A stretch of 64,000 nucleotides of DNA from DASWJZ01 sp963805325 (GTDB lineage: Bacteria > Pseudomonadota > Alphaproteobacteria > Rhizobiales > Afifellaceae), in contig CAWDTS010000010.1 of assembly GCA_963805325.1 (NCBI GenBank), positions 1 to 64,000 of the forward strand, written 5' to 3'. The notes under the pieces are model-generated. The model was not told the origin of the DNA. It worked only from the letters and a program-made list of their open reading frames with translations, and searched no databases. Positions within the stretch are counted from its first letter, which is position 1; each line of letters starts with the position of its first letter. Made by a program: the position numbers and the translations under genes. Positions 8,701 through 16,851 of the stretch are shown here, piece by piece.

Positions 8701-9762
8701 CTACTGCACCTTTCCCCGCGCCGTCACCTTGTAAAGATTCTCCAAGCTTCCGTGCCGGACGCCATAGATCTTGTCGTGCAGGTTGCTCACTGCGCAGGCA
8801 TGATTAGGAATGACGGTGACACGTTCGCCAATCCTGGGCGGTGTAGCGCCGGGCGGCACGTGCACATGGCCATGCTCTTCGCTGAGCCCGGCAAGCTCCC
8901 AGCCCGGGTGCTCGACGATGTGGCCGTAATTCTGAAATCCCATCAGATCGGATGAAAGACTTTTCGATCCAGCATCGATGATGCAGCGATCCGCCGCGGC
9001 GTATGACACAACCGTGGCGTGAATGCGCAGTGCGCAATCGTCCCAGGTCCCGAATGCGTGGGTCTCGACGAAATAGCGGTCGCTGTAGATGTAAGTCCCC
9101 GGCCGGTGTTCGGTGGCAGCAGGCACCTCGTCGGCGTGGTATAGGCCGGGCGTTCCCCCGTTGCTGACGACGGCAACATCAAGTCCGGCGCGCCTGCACA
9201 GGTCGACGGCTTCGGCCAGCCAAGCCTGAACTTTCGCGCGTAAATCCTTGGGCGGGTAAGTCATCAGGCCGCGAAATGCGACCCCAGGAGCGCGATCGAT
9301 AGCCTGCGCCAGGGCTAGGGCCTCTGCCGGCGTCGTCCGCCCGCAACGGTGTGATCCGGTATCACATTCAACGAGCACCGGCAGCGTCAGCCCGCCGCGC
9401 GACATGGCCACGGACAGGCCTTCCACTACGTCGGTGGAATCCGCCACGACCTTGATATCGGCGCGATGGGCCAGAGCCACTAGGCGATCGAGCTTGGTCT
9501 GACCGACCACGTTGTAGGTCAGCAGGATGTCGGTGATTCCCGCCTCGACCATCACCTCCGCTTCGCCGAGTTTCTGGCAGTTGATGCCCTTGGCTCCAAG
9601 CTTGATCTGCAGGTGGGCAAATTCGGGGATCTTGTGTGTCTTGATATGCGGACGCAGCACCAGGCCCTGACTGTCGATATAGGACTGGCACCGCCGGAGA
9701 TTGTTTTCCATTACATCGAGATCAACCACGGCGCAGGGCGTGTCCAGGTCTTGCGTCAACAT
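8701..9762 (-). CDS. D-threonine aldolase / D-serine dehydratase-like PLP enzyme (fold type III)
   Basis: This 353-residue protein has an alanine-racemase-type N-terminal barrel. The PLP-lysine segment RPHIKTHK is near residue 40, followed by LVECDTGSHRCGR and SNGGTPGLYH. The C-terminal metal-binding domain has EEHGHVHV and PNHACAVSN, the His/Cys pair that holds the divalent metal in D-threonine aldolases and DSD1-type D-serine dehydratases. Such enzymes cleave or deaminate D-hydroxy-amino acids in the cytoplasm. It is the last gene of the minus-strand cluster that starts at the SelA-like gene, 51 bp after the ABC ATPase. Which reaction it catalyses cannot be read from sequence. Confidence 0.85.
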   Translation of the reverse strand: MLTQDLDTPCAVVDLDVMENNLRRCQSYIDSQGLVLRPHIKTHKIPEFAHLQIKLGAKGINCQKLGEAEVMVEAGITDILLTYNVVGQTKLDRLVALAHRADIKVVADSTDVVEGLSVAMSRGGLTLPVLVECDTGSHRCGRTTPAEALALAQAIDRAPGVAFRGLMTYPPKDLRAKVQAWLAEAVDLCRRAGLDVAVVSNGGTPGLYHADEVPAATEHRPGTYIYSDRYFVETHAFGTWDDCALRIHATVVSYAAADRCIIDAGSKSLSSDLMGFQNYGHIVEHPGWELAGLSEEHGHVHVPPGATPPRIGERVTVIPNHACAVSNLHDKIYGVRHGSLENLYKVTARGKVQ

Positions 9763-9813
9763 TGCTGCTCGAACCTCCGTTGCAGCACAAAACGCGTCAG
9801 CGCGTTCGCCGAC

Positions 9814-10641
9814 CTAAAGGTGCGATACGCGCGAAAGAAAAGCGCGCAATCTTTCGTTGTTATGGTCGCGGAAGACCGTCTCAGGCGTTCCTTCGACCGC
9901 AACGCGCCCTTGGTCGATGAAGATGATCCGGCTGCTGGCCTCCCGGGCAAACGCCATTTCGTGGGTGACCATGATCATGGTCATGCCGTCCTCGGCTAGC
10001 TTTCGGACCACTTCGAGGACCTCGCCGACGAGTTCAGGATCGAGGGCGGAAGTAATTTCGTCGAGAAGCAGCACTTTCGGACCCATTGCAACGGCCCGAG
10101 CGATGCCGACGCGCTGCTGCTGGCCGCCAGAGAGCTGAGAGGGCAGACTGTCCACCTTGTCCGAGAGACCGACACGGTTAAGCCATTCCAACGCGAGGGC
10201 GCGCGCCGCGGCCTTGGACATGCCGCGGACCTTTCGCGGGCCTAGCATCACGTTCTCGGCTGCGGTCAAGTGCGGAAAAAGGTAGAAGAGCTGGAAAACC
10301 ATGCCCGTCTCAGCCCGCAGCTTGGCGAGTTCGCGCTCGCCGCGCCTCCGTCGCTTGGCCTCGTCACCGGCGGTAACCTCGTCGCGGAACCCAACCTCGA
10401 CACCGTCAACCTCCACAGAGCCCTCGACATAAGTTTCAAGCGCGTTGATGCAGCGCAAAAGCGTCGTCTTGCCACTCCCGGATGGGCCAATGATGCTGAC
10501 CACGTCGCCGCGCTTGACGTCGAGATCGACGCCGTCGAGCACGGAGACGGCTCCGAAACTCTTCTTGAGCCCTCGGATACGGACGACCGGACGGTCGGCG
10601 GCGCTCCTGTCCAGGGAGGGGCTACTCGCGGATGTAGGCAA
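9814..10641 (-). CDS. Polar amino-acid ABC transporter ATP-binding protein (GlnQ/HisP type)
   Basis: An intact 275-residue ATPase with Walker A GPSGSGKTT (about residue 52), Q-loop MVFQLFYLFPHLT, signature LSGGQQQR, Walker B VLLLDEITSALDPEL and switch His in VTHEMAFA. The family energises type I importers of glutamine, histidine and similar amino acids. An insert after the beta-strand (GFRDEVTAGDEAKRRRRGER) is longer than in GlnQ, but such inserts occur in this family. Its start overlaps the 3' end of the permease gene by 20 bp. It is part of the cluster binding protein, permease, permease, ATPase. Confidence 0.92.
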   Translation of the reverse strand: MPTSASSPSLDRSAADRPVVRIRGLKKSFGAVSVLDGVDLDVKRGDVVSIIGPSGSGKTTLLRCINALETYVEGSVEVDGVEVGFRDEVTAGDEAKRRRRGERELAKLRAETGMVFQLFYLFPHLTAAENVMLGPRKVRGMSKAAARALALEWLNRVGLSDKVDSLPSQLSGGQQQRVGIARAVAMGPKVLLLDEITSALDPELVGEVLEVVRKLAEDGMTMIMVTHEMAFAREASSRIIFIDQGRVAVEGTPETVFRDHNNERLRAFLSRVSHL

Positions 10642-11272
10642 AGCGCGCCTCCAGCGTTCGGCTCAACTGGGAAAGGGAGTAGTTGATGGCAAAGTAGATC
10701 AGCGCGCCGAGGATATAGAGCGGCATTGGCTCGTAGGTCCGGCCGATCACCTGCTGAACGGCAAGCATCAGGTCGACGATGCCGACCAGTGACAACAGCG
10801 CCGTGCCCTTGACCGCATCGGTTACACTGTTGATCCAGGGCGGCAGGAAGCGCCGCACCGATTGTGGAAAGATCACGTAAATGAGCCGCTGCGGGAAGGT
10901 CAGCCCGATGGACTTCCCAGCCTCCATCTGTCCGTGGTGGATTGACTGCAGCGAGCCGCGTGCGATCTCGATCACTTGGGCGGTCGAGAACAGGACCAAT
11001 GCCGACACGCCGGCGGTGAAATTGTTGATCTTGAGGCCGATGACCGGCACGCCGTAATAGACGAAAAAAATGAGGACCAGGATCGGAATCCCGCGGATCA
11101 CATCCGAGAAGATCCGGACGACGAGGCGCACGGGCAAGGGGCCATATGTGACAGCGACGCCCATGACCACGCCCGCGCTGAGGGAACTGGCAACGACGAT
11201 CAGCGATACCTCGATGGTGACGAACAGGCCTTTCCAAAGAGACGGGAGCGCGGAGAAGATTGCCGTCAGCAT
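10622..11272 (-). CDS. Polar amino-acid ABC transporter permease
   Basis: A 216-residue HisMQ/GlnP-family inner-membrane subunit. About five transmembrane segments begin near residue 14 (LFVTIEVSLIVVASSL). The conserved RGIPILVLIFFVYYG block is present, as is the EAA-loop QMEAGKSIGLTFPQRLIYVI, which contacts the ATPase. It lies 6 bp after the preceding permease and overlaps the ATPase gene by 20 bp, so the two permeases most likely form a heterodimer. Confidence 0.9.
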   Translation of the reverse strand: MLTAIFSALPSLWKGLFVTIEVSLIVVASSLSAGVVMGVAVTYGPLPVRLVVRIFSDVIRGIPILVLIFFVYYGVPVIGLKINNFTAGVSALVLFSTAQVIEIARGSLQSIHHGQMEAGKSIGLTFPQRLIYVIFPQSVRRFLPPWINSVTDAVKGTALLSLVGIVDLMLAVQQVIGRTYEPMPLYILGALIYFAINYSLSQLSRTLEARFAYIRE

Positions 11273-11278
11273 GGGCGC

Positions 11279-11938
11279 CTACTTTATAGCGAAGCGGCGC
11301 TCAAACTGCCGCAGAGCCGCAAGAATGGCGTAGCCGGTGACCAGATACATGGGCGTCACCACGGCGTAGACCTCAATGATCCTGAAGGTGTTGAAGTTGA
11401 TCCACTGCGCGCCGTAGGTCAGCTCCGGCACTGCCAGGACCGAGGCGACCGAGGTGTCCTTGAACAGCGACACAAAGGTGTTGCTGAGCGCCGGCAGGAC
11501 GATGCGGAACATCGTCGGCAGCCGCACGTGGATCAGTCGCTGCAGTGGGTTGAGCCCGATCGCCTTGCCGGCGTCCACCAGCCCGCGTGGAATGGCAGCA
11601 AGACCGGCGCGGAAGACTTCGACCAGATAGGCGGCGGCGTAGACCGACAGCGTCGCGATGAAGGAGGTGGTCGCGCCATATTGCAGATCAACGACCGTCG
11701 GAATGCCATAGAAGACGAGATAGACAAGCAGCAGCAAGGGTACGTTTCGGATGAATTCAACATACATACTGACGAGCGTGCGCACGACGCGGCCGCCCCA
11801 CTCGTAGAGCAGCGCCAGCGCCAGCCCCACGACGACGCCGATGGAGATGGAAACCACCGCCAGTTCGAGGCTCAACAGGAGCCCCCATTCGAGCTTGTCG
11901 AAATACCTCCATATCAGCCCGAAATTGAGATGATACAT
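11279..11938 (-). CDS. Polar amino-acid ABC transporter permease
   Basis: The start is placed at the ATG at 11938 (MYHLNFGLIWRYFDKL) because the open frame upstream of it is non-conserved and overlaps the binding-protein gene. The 219-residue product has the HisMQ-family FIRNVPLLLLVYLVFYG block and the EAA-loop LVDAGKAIGLNPLQRLIHVR. It pairs with the permease encoded 6 bp downstream. Both are integral inner-membrane proteins forming the importer channel. Confidence 0.9.
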   Translation of the reverse strand: MYHLNFGLIWRYFDKLEWGLLLSLELAVVSISIGVVVGLALALLYEWGGRVVRTLVSMYVEFIRNVPLLLLVYLVFYGIPTVVDLQYGATTSFIATLSVYAAAYLVEVFRAGLAAIPRGLVDAGKAIGLNPLQRLIHVRLPTMFRIVLPALSNTFVSLFKDTSVASVLAVPELTYGAQWINFNTFRIIEVYAVVTPMYLVTGYAILAALRQFERRFAIK

Positions 11939-11999
11939 CCGCCGGTTGGTCTCCGATCGGGGAGCGGCTGCTGCGCCGCTCCCTTGGTTAGCCACGCGG

Positions 12000-12884
12000 T
12001 CAGATGTAGGGGAAGCCAGGCGTGTGGGTCGGAACGTCCTGTCCGAAATACTTCTTGAAAGCTGGGTAATAGAGTTCGTTTTCGTGCCCGAACATAGCGC
12101 ACGTGAAACACTGGTCGACAAAGGTCAGCCAGTCGAGATCGCCCTGCGGCAGAGCTGCTCCATACAGCATAGTGCGCCACCATTTGCCTGCATCGGCGTA
12201 CTTGTCGGGCGTCTGCGCAACCATCCAGCGCACAGTCGAGAGGTCGACCGCCGCTGCATCCACGCGATGCGATGCCAGCGCCTGGATCACGTTGGCCTGG
12301 GTATCAAGTTGTGTCACCACCGAATCCGGCAGCACCTCGTGCACGCCTTCCTCGGCACCCACGTTCTGCAGGATCGAGACACGGGCCGAGGTTCCCATCG
12401 CCTTGAGCTGGTCGAAATTCTTGCCATCCGCGCCGGGCAGGGTGAGCAGCGCTACGCCTTCAACGTAGTAGGGGCGGCTGAAATTGACGAGCTGTGCACG
12501 GTTCGACGATATCGTCATGAATTGGATGGTGATATCGACCTTGTTGGTAGTTATGTTGGGAATCCGAGCCGCCGGATCCTGCTGCACGAACTCAATTTTG
12601 GTCTCATCGGCGAACAACCCTTTGGCAAGAATCTGCCCCATGGTGATGTCCATGCCAACGAGGTTGCCGGAGGCGTCCTCGAAATGCCATGGCGCGTTGG
12701 TCGAGCCTGTGCCAACGATAACATGGCCGCGGTCGAGCACTTCCCTCAACTTGCTGTTAGGGTCGGCAGCGGCATAAGCTTTCTTGGCGTCCGGGATTGC
12801 GGTGGCTCCGGCTAGCAGCGCCCCACCCGCAAGGCCAAGAGCACCAACCTTCAGGAAGTTGCGACGTTCGGTTTGATCAGTCAT
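12000..12884 (-). CDS. Polar amino-acid ABC transporter substrate-binding protein with Tat-type signal
   Basis: The start at 12884 (MTDQTERRNFLKVG) is chosen because GGGGAGAG lies just upstream. A further in-frame start at 12926 would only lengthen the leader. The leader has an RRNFLK twin-arginine motif, a hydrophobic core (GALGLAGGALLAGATA) and an AYAAAD cleavage region, suggesting export of a folded protein by Tat. The mature domain has PBPb/SBP_bac_3 features (VGTGSTNAPWHFED, LVGMDITMG, ITIQFMTISSNRAQLVNFSRPYY). It delivers a polar amino acid to the permeases encoded next. Confidence 0.9.
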   Translation of the reverse strand: MTDQTERRNFLKVGALGLAGGALLAGATAIPDAKKAYAAADPNSKLREVLDRGHVIVGTGSTNAPWHFEDASGNLVGMDITMGQILAKGLFADETKIEFVQQDPAARIPNITTNKVDITIQFMTISSNRAQLVNFSRPYYVEGVALLTLPGADGKNFDQLKAMGTSARVSILQNVGAEEGVHEVLPDSVVTQLDTQANVIQALASHRVDAAAVDLSTVRWMVAQTPDKYADAGKWWRTMLYGAALPQGDLDWLTFVDQCFTCAMFGHENELYYPAFKKYFGQDVPTHTPGFPYI

Positions 12885-12969
12885 TTCATCTCTCCCCATG
12901 TTCCCAATGACGAAGGGTGTTTCCATGGCCCCTCGATGCGCCGGCTCGCGTCGACGTCATTCGTGCATC

Positions 12970-14169
12970 TTACTCCGGCCACCGCGCCAGATAGGCGACG
13001 CCACGGTTGCGGCGCTCTTCCAGCGGGGTGGCAATGATGTCGTTCAATTCGCGGGCACGCTGCAGTTCCTCAGCAAGCCGGCGCGCGACAATCTTTTCCT
13101 CGCCGGGATGCAGATTGCAGGGGTCCAAGTAGAACAGGCCCTTCTCGACCAGGTGGTCACGGACGATCACTGGCGGGTCGCCGCGGCTCAGTGCATCGCT
13201 CAAGTCCCAGGCGGTGATGTGCGCTTCAGCCGGTGACACCGAGACCCTGAGCCTATCGAGCGGATTGTTCGTGGGATCGGGCTCGATGACCGCGGTGACG
13301 CCCGACTGCCCGCTCAGCGTTTCCTGCCAAAGCTTAAGGTAGCCGGTTTCGCGCTGGCGAATGCCTGCGTGATCGCGCTTCTCCCAGGCTTCGAGAGCGG
13401 CGATCGTCCCGACGATGCTTTCCTTGCCGACCTTCATGCCGCGGCCAATGCCGTGGTTCTGCATGAATGCCGCCCTGACCAGCTCGGTGCTGCCCGCCAC
13501 AACACCTGCGGTCGGGCCGCCCAGGAACTTGTGGGCGGAATAGAGAGCAATGTCCGCGCCGCGGGCGAGGAACCCCTTGAGATCGTATTCGGACGCGGCG
13601 TCTACAATCACGGGCACGCCGTGGACGTGGCACACCTCGGCGAATTCTTCGAGTGGGATAAGGCCATGATCGACGACGTGGTGCGAAACGACGTAGACCG
13701 CCGCCGCCGTCCTCTCGTTGAGCGCTCCTTCGAGCTGGTAGCGCCGCGCGAAGGTCGCCTGGCCGACCGGCGCGACCTTGGCACCTGCGAGGCGGATCGC
13801 CTGCTCGACCGGCGCGCCGTAGCTAGCCATATGCCCGACCATGATCGGGACTTCGTTCTTCAGGTTCGTCGTATCGGGCAGGCGCTCGATCGCGGCCACA
13901 TCGGCTTTCGTCATCGCGCCAGCGACCGCAACGGAAATGCCGGCCGAGCAAGAAGCCGTAACGAACCCTGCTTCGGCACCGCATAGCCGCGCGATTGCGG
14001 CGCTGGCGCGCTTTTGCAGTTCATCAATCTCGACGAACTGCGACAGCACGGCCGCCACCGCCTCTATCGCCTCGGGGACCACGATCGAGGCCCCCAACGC
14101 CGTCATGGTGCCGGAGACGTTGATCACCGGCCTGATACCAAGGTGCTGGCGAATGTTGGAGATCGTCAT
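12970..14169 (-). CDS. SelA-like PLP-dependent enzyme (DgaE/YhfS type)
   Basis: The start is the ATG at 14169 (MTISNIRQHLGIRPVINVSG). Length is 399 residues. The N-terminal RPVINVSGTMTALG block, the central substrate/PLP region (VVSHHVVDHGLIPLEEFAEV, VIVDAASEYDLKGF) and the PLP-lysine motif LYSAHKFLGGPTAG put it in the SelA/cystathionine-lyase-like fold type I group. That group includes D-glucosaminate-6-phosphate ammonia-lyase. It lacks the N-terminal domain of true selenocysteine synthase, and there is no selenocysteine machinery nearby. In this setting an ammonia-lyase or beta-elimination reaction on an imported amino acid is the most reasonable inference. It is divergent from iclR at 14268. 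Confidence 0.82.
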   Translation of the reverse strand: MTISNIRQHLGIRPVINVSGTMTALGASIVVPEAIEAVAAVLSQFVEIDELQKRASAAIARLCGAEAGFVTASCSAGISVAVAGAMTKADVAAIERLPDTTNLKNEVPIMVGHMASYGAPVEQAIRLAGAKVAPVGQATFARRYQLEGALNERTAAAVYVVSHHVVDHGLIPLEEFAEVCHVHGVPVIVDAASEYDLKGFLARGADIALYSAHKFLGGPTAGVVAGSTELVRAAFMQNHGIGRGMKVGKESIVGTIAALEAWEKRDHAGIRQRETGYLKLWQETLSGQSGVTAVIEPDPTNNPLDRLRVSVSPAEAHITAWDLSDALSRGDPPVIVRDHLVEKGLFYLDPCNLHPGEEKIVARRLAEELQRARELNDIIATPLEERRNRGVAYLARWPE

Positions 14170-14203
14170 GCCGTGCCTTTCCCGACAGGTCGATGTGCCA
14201 GAC

Positions 14204-14246
14204 CTTCCACAACAGCGGAAGACATGAGATTGCTGAGGGAGCAATC
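14204..14246. promoter_or_regulatory. Two inverted repeats in the SelA-like/iclR divergent region
   Basis: CTTCC-N8-GGAAG occupies 14204-14221. GATTGC-TGAGGGA-GCAATC, a perfect 6-bp inverted repeat with a 7-bp spacer, occupies 14228-14246, ending 21 bp before the iclR ATG. The intergenic region is only 98 bp, so both are positioned to act on both genes. Binding by the neighbouring IclR protein is inference. Confidence 0.5.
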
Positions 14247-14267
14247 AACGCAAGCGAGAATCTGACG

Positions 14268-15155
14268 ATGCATACGAAGACCTACGCAGACCGGCCCGGG
14301 CGTCCGCCGACGCGCGGCCGCGTAAGCGCCATCGACCGGTCTTTGCAGATCATCGATCACCTGATCGAGTTTAATTTGGCCAGCAGGCCGTACGCCATCT
14401 CCAAAGCGATCGGTGCTCCGATTTCGACGGTCTATGCAATCATCGGAGAACTGGTCGATAAGGGGCTGCTGAGCCGGCGGGATGATGGCACCGTTTGGCT
14501 TGGGTCGCGCCTCCACCACTACGGGCTTGCCTATGCCAGCTCGCTCGACTTCCTCAGCGAGGCGACCAAGGAGATTCATTCGCTTTGCCGTGAGGTCAAT
14601 GAGACCGTCCAGATCTGCGGTCGCGACGGCGACTACATGGTCGTGCTTGCGATGGCGGAGCCCGCCGGTCATTTCCGGGTGACGTCGCGGGTTGGCACCC
14701 GCGTTCCGTTGAACTGGACGGCGTCGGGGCGCCTGCTTGTCGGTCACCTTCCCGAAAACGAACGGATCGCGATATTCCGCCGTTCGGCCTGCATGTCCCC
14801 CACAGCCAAAGCGGTGACCAATCCCGACCAGTTGTGCAGGGAATCCCGTGAGGCGCTCGCTGCGCACCTGTCGATCCAGGTTGGCGCCTCGGACTTCTGG
14901 ATTGGCTGCATTGCCGCGCCGATCTGCGATCGAACCGGCGCCTGCCTTGCAACGATCTCGGTGGTCGTGCCGGAACAGAAGGTCGCAACCGATAGCAGTC
15001 AACTCGGCGCGTCTGTCCAGGCGGCGGCGCAACGGGTCGAGAGGGCTATTGGAGTGACGTTAGCATGCTCTCATTCCCTGATCGCCACCACCGCCTCGAT
15101 CTCGACGGTTATGTTCCCGGGGAGAGAACCCAGACCCACTGCCGACCGAGCGTGA
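14268..15155 (+). CDS. IclR family transcriptional regulator
   Basis: The N-terminal winged helix-turn-helix has SAIDRSLQIIDHLIEF followed by the recognition helix in AISKAIGAPISTVYAIIGEL. The C-terminal IclR effector domain has VETVQI-like NETVQICGRDGDYMVVLAM, VGTRVPLNWTASGRLLVGHL and the late DFWIGCIAAPICDRTGACLA. The start at 14268 is the ATG nearest the conserved domain. The last 30 or so residues run 85 bp antisense into the convergent ridA gene and look non-conserved, so the natural stop may be nearer 15060. It probably senses the cluster's substrate and controls the divergent SelA-like/ABC operon. Confidence 0.88.
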   Translation: MHTKTYADRPGRPPTRGRVSAIDRSLQIIDHLIEFNLASRPYAISKAIGAPISTVYAIIGELVDKGLLSRRDDGTVWLGSRLHHYGLAYASSLDFLSEATKEIHSLCREVNETVQICGRDGDYMVVLAMAEPAGHFRVTSRVGTRVPLNWTASGRLLVGHLPENERIAIFRRSACMSPTAKAVTNPDQLCRESREALAAHLSIQVGASDFWIGCIAAPICDRTGACLATISVVVPEQKVATDSSQLGASVQAAAQRVERAIGVTLACSHSLIATTASISTVMFPGREPRPTADRA

Positions 15156-15547
15156 TGACCAGCGTCGCCAAAGACCTCCACGAAAAGGTCGGAACAGCCA
15201 TTGATCACGAGCGGATGGTCGGTGAAGTCGGGGGCGGCGTTGACCATGCCCAGCAACTTGATGACGCGCTTCACCCTACCGAGGTCGCCAAGGGCGTGAT
15301 GCAGAACCGCGAGCAGATTTATGCCAACCAGGCGCGCATCTGCATAAGCTTGCTCGACGGTGACCCCCGCGCCCACCTTGCCGGTGTGAAGTTCGCCGGT
15401 CTCCGTCTGCGGTCCCTGGCCGGACAAGAAGAGAAGACTGCCTTCCCGCCCGTACGTCGCGAAGTTCGCGACGGGCCGCGGCGGCGGAGGCAACACGATG
15501 CCCGAATCTCGAAGCCGGTTATAGACTGCGCCCGTGCCCCCCGACAT
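15071..15547 (-). CDS. ridA: RidA/YjgF-family enamine/imine deaminase
   Basis: A 158-residue protein from the ATG at 15547. The order of blocks is typical of the Rid family: LFLSGQGPQTETGEL, the helix EQAYADARLVGINLLAVLHH, RVKRVIKLLGMVNAAPDF and the C-terminal ARSAVGLGSLPGNITVEIEA. The Arg of ARSAVG is the expected substrate-carboxylate ligand. The PGNITVEIEAVV end fits an extended Rid subgroup rather than short archetypal RidA. RidA proteins hydrolyse 2-aminoacrylate and related imines released by PLP lyases, so its presence beside a SelA-like and a DSD1-like enzyme is biochemically coherent. Confidence 0.88.
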   Translation of the reverse strand: MSGGTGAVYNRLRDSGIVLPPPPRPVANFATYGREGSLLFLSGQGPQTETGELHTGKVGAGVTVEQAYADARLVGINLLAVLHHALGDLGRVKRVIKLLGMVNAAPDFTDHPLVINGCSDLFVEVFGDAGHHARSAVGLGSLPGNITVEIEAVVAIRE

Positions 15548-15571
15548 CGCCAAACTTCCATTATTAAGGAA

Positions 15572-15588
15572 TATTGTACATAACAATA
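15572..15588. promoter_or_regulatory. Palindrome upstream of ridA
   Basis: TATTGT-ACATA-ACAATA is a perfect 6-bp inverted repeat with a 5-bp spacer, in an AT-rich patch starting 25 bp upstream of the ridA start codon. It is a candidate operator overlapping the ridA promoter. A related ATATTGTACA string recurs at 27.96-27.99 kb, although no shared regulator is known. Confidence 0.5.
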
Positions 15589-15929
15589 GAGTATTATTAG
15601 CGGGTCGGGTTCCTGTCAAACTGGTTTCCACCAACCAGCGGACTGCACGCATAGTCCCGCAGTTTTTTGGATTACCCGCCGCGCCGCCGTGTTCGATCTT
15701 GGTAATCCCCTTGGGTCTCTCAAGTGCCGCACCGTTGTTCGGACCCTCAGCATCAGGGTCTTGCTACCTCCAACATGCGAGGCCGAGCTGGGGATCCCAT
15801 TGAAGCGCTTTGCGGGGCTAGCTCGAATGAAGAGGAAGCGTGAGAGCGAGGCAGTCGCGCGCATTGTCGAACGACACGCTCCCCCGGACTGAAGTCAAAA
15901 TCGTTGCTTCTGAGCGTCGCGATGGAAGC
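15589..15929. other. Intergenic region, likely left boundary zone of the integrative element
   Basis: No gene is supported here. It contains the hairpin CTGGTT-TCCACC-AACCAG (15621-15638). I could not find the intact tRNA-Arg gene expected at this end if the tRNA half at 22849-22893 marks the other end. Confidence 0.4.
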
Positions 15930-16520
15930 TCAGTCGGATATGGGCTGCTTCTCGCCGCTCTGTTCCAGGACAACAGGTCCCACGATCGCCTGGCCACCCT
16001 CGTGAACATGAACGTGCTCGACCCGCACCACTTGGGAGCCACCATTTCGCAAGCGGCGGAGCGTCTCGACCTGCGTCGCGAAGGCTTTGGCAAGACGAGC
16101 GATGGCGTTCGCCCCCGCGGTCATCGTGCGCTGGCCGCCGTAGTCGCCGCCGAACCGGGAAAGGACGCTCATGGTGGCGGCGTGAGTGCAGGCCGCTTGG
16201 ACTGCGAGCGCGGCCTCTACCTCATCTCGCGGTCGTACGCCTTCGATGAAGGCGAGCGCGGCGTTCACCCCTACCTCTGAAGTTCCACTGCCCGGCAGTC
16301 GCGCTGCCCGGACGAGCTGGACCAAGGTGGCTTGGACGAAGGCACTCGAGCAAGTGCCCATTGCCTCCTTCAGCCGCAGCCACCATTCCTGTCTCATCCC
16401 ATCCGGTGGATATGGCTTGGCCCGATTGCAGTCGATGCGCTTGAGCTTCACGCGGACGGGCGCACGTTTCTTGGTTTCAGCGACCACTGGCAGGTCGGTT
16501 TGCGCGAGCTTCTTCATCAT
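15930..16520 (-). CDS. Hypothetical protein of the integrative element
   Basis: A 196-residue open frame ending the element operon. It has a basic N-terminus (AETKKRAPVRVKLKR), a central LAFIEGVRPRDEVEAALAVQ block, then THAATMSVLSRFGGDYGGQR and the helical LAKAFATQVETLRRLRNGGS, ending in a His-rich VEHVHVHEGG segment. No known domain is recognisable. Its ATG overlaps the stop of the preceding small gene by 4 bp (16517-16520), so it is probably translated with it. Similar genes often occupy the distal end of small alphaproteobacterial prophage-like islands. Confidence 0.65.
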   Translation of the reverse strand: MMKKLAQTDLPVVAETKKRAPVRVKLKRIDCNRAKPYPPDGMRQEWWLRLKEAMGTCSSAFVQATLVQLVRAARLPGSGTSEVGVNAALAFIEGVRPRDEVEAALAVQAACTHAATMSVLSRFGGDYGGQRTMTAGANAIARLAKAFATQVETLRRLRNGGSQVVRVEHVHVHEGGQAIVGPVVLEQSGEKQPISD

Positions 16521-16765
16521 GTGTTTTCCGCTCCAGGCTCACGAGCGAGCGATCGCAGCCATCGGCGCTCTTCGATCGCCTCAGCCGTCCAATCCCCGCT
16601 CTTGAAGTTCCCGTTCGCGGCACCCCCAGGAGCCCCCGGGTTCAGCCCGCCGTGGAGACGGCAACGTCGACGCCCACGGATCGCCGGGCACTGACATGAT
16701 TCGCCGGCGCGTGTCTTCGCTCCGCAGCGGGGTGCGCCGCGCAGATTTTCGAGTTCGAGCTTCAA
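16517..16765 (-). CDS. Small HGG-motif protein
   Basis: An 82-residue protein. Near the N-terminus CGAKTRAGESCQCPAI and RRRCRLHGG together place four Cys and one His in a pattern suggesting a small metal-binding knuckle. GLNPGAPGGAANGNFKSG follows, and then WTAEAIEERRWLRSLAR. Proteins with this Cys/HGG...GAP.G..NGN pattern are frequent in prophages and genomic islands and have no assigned function. It overlaps the next gene by 4 bp. Confidence 0.72.
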   Translation of the reverse strand: MKLELENLRGAPRCGAKTRAGESCQCPAIRGRRRCRLHGGLNPGAPGGAANGNFKSGDWTAEAIEERRWLRSLAREPGAENT

Positions 16766-16851
16766 TGCTCTGGTTCATGGGATTGATCGCGAAATTCTCC
16801 GGCCCCCCCGGGGGTGGCCAACGGCGCACGGGATTAAGAAGCGCCTATTCC

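Noticed and set aside
12970..14169. True selenocysteine synthase (SelA)
   Set aside because: The protein is short of the SelA N-terminal domain, no selB, selD or tRNA-Sec is nearby, and it sits in an amino-acid catabolic cluster.
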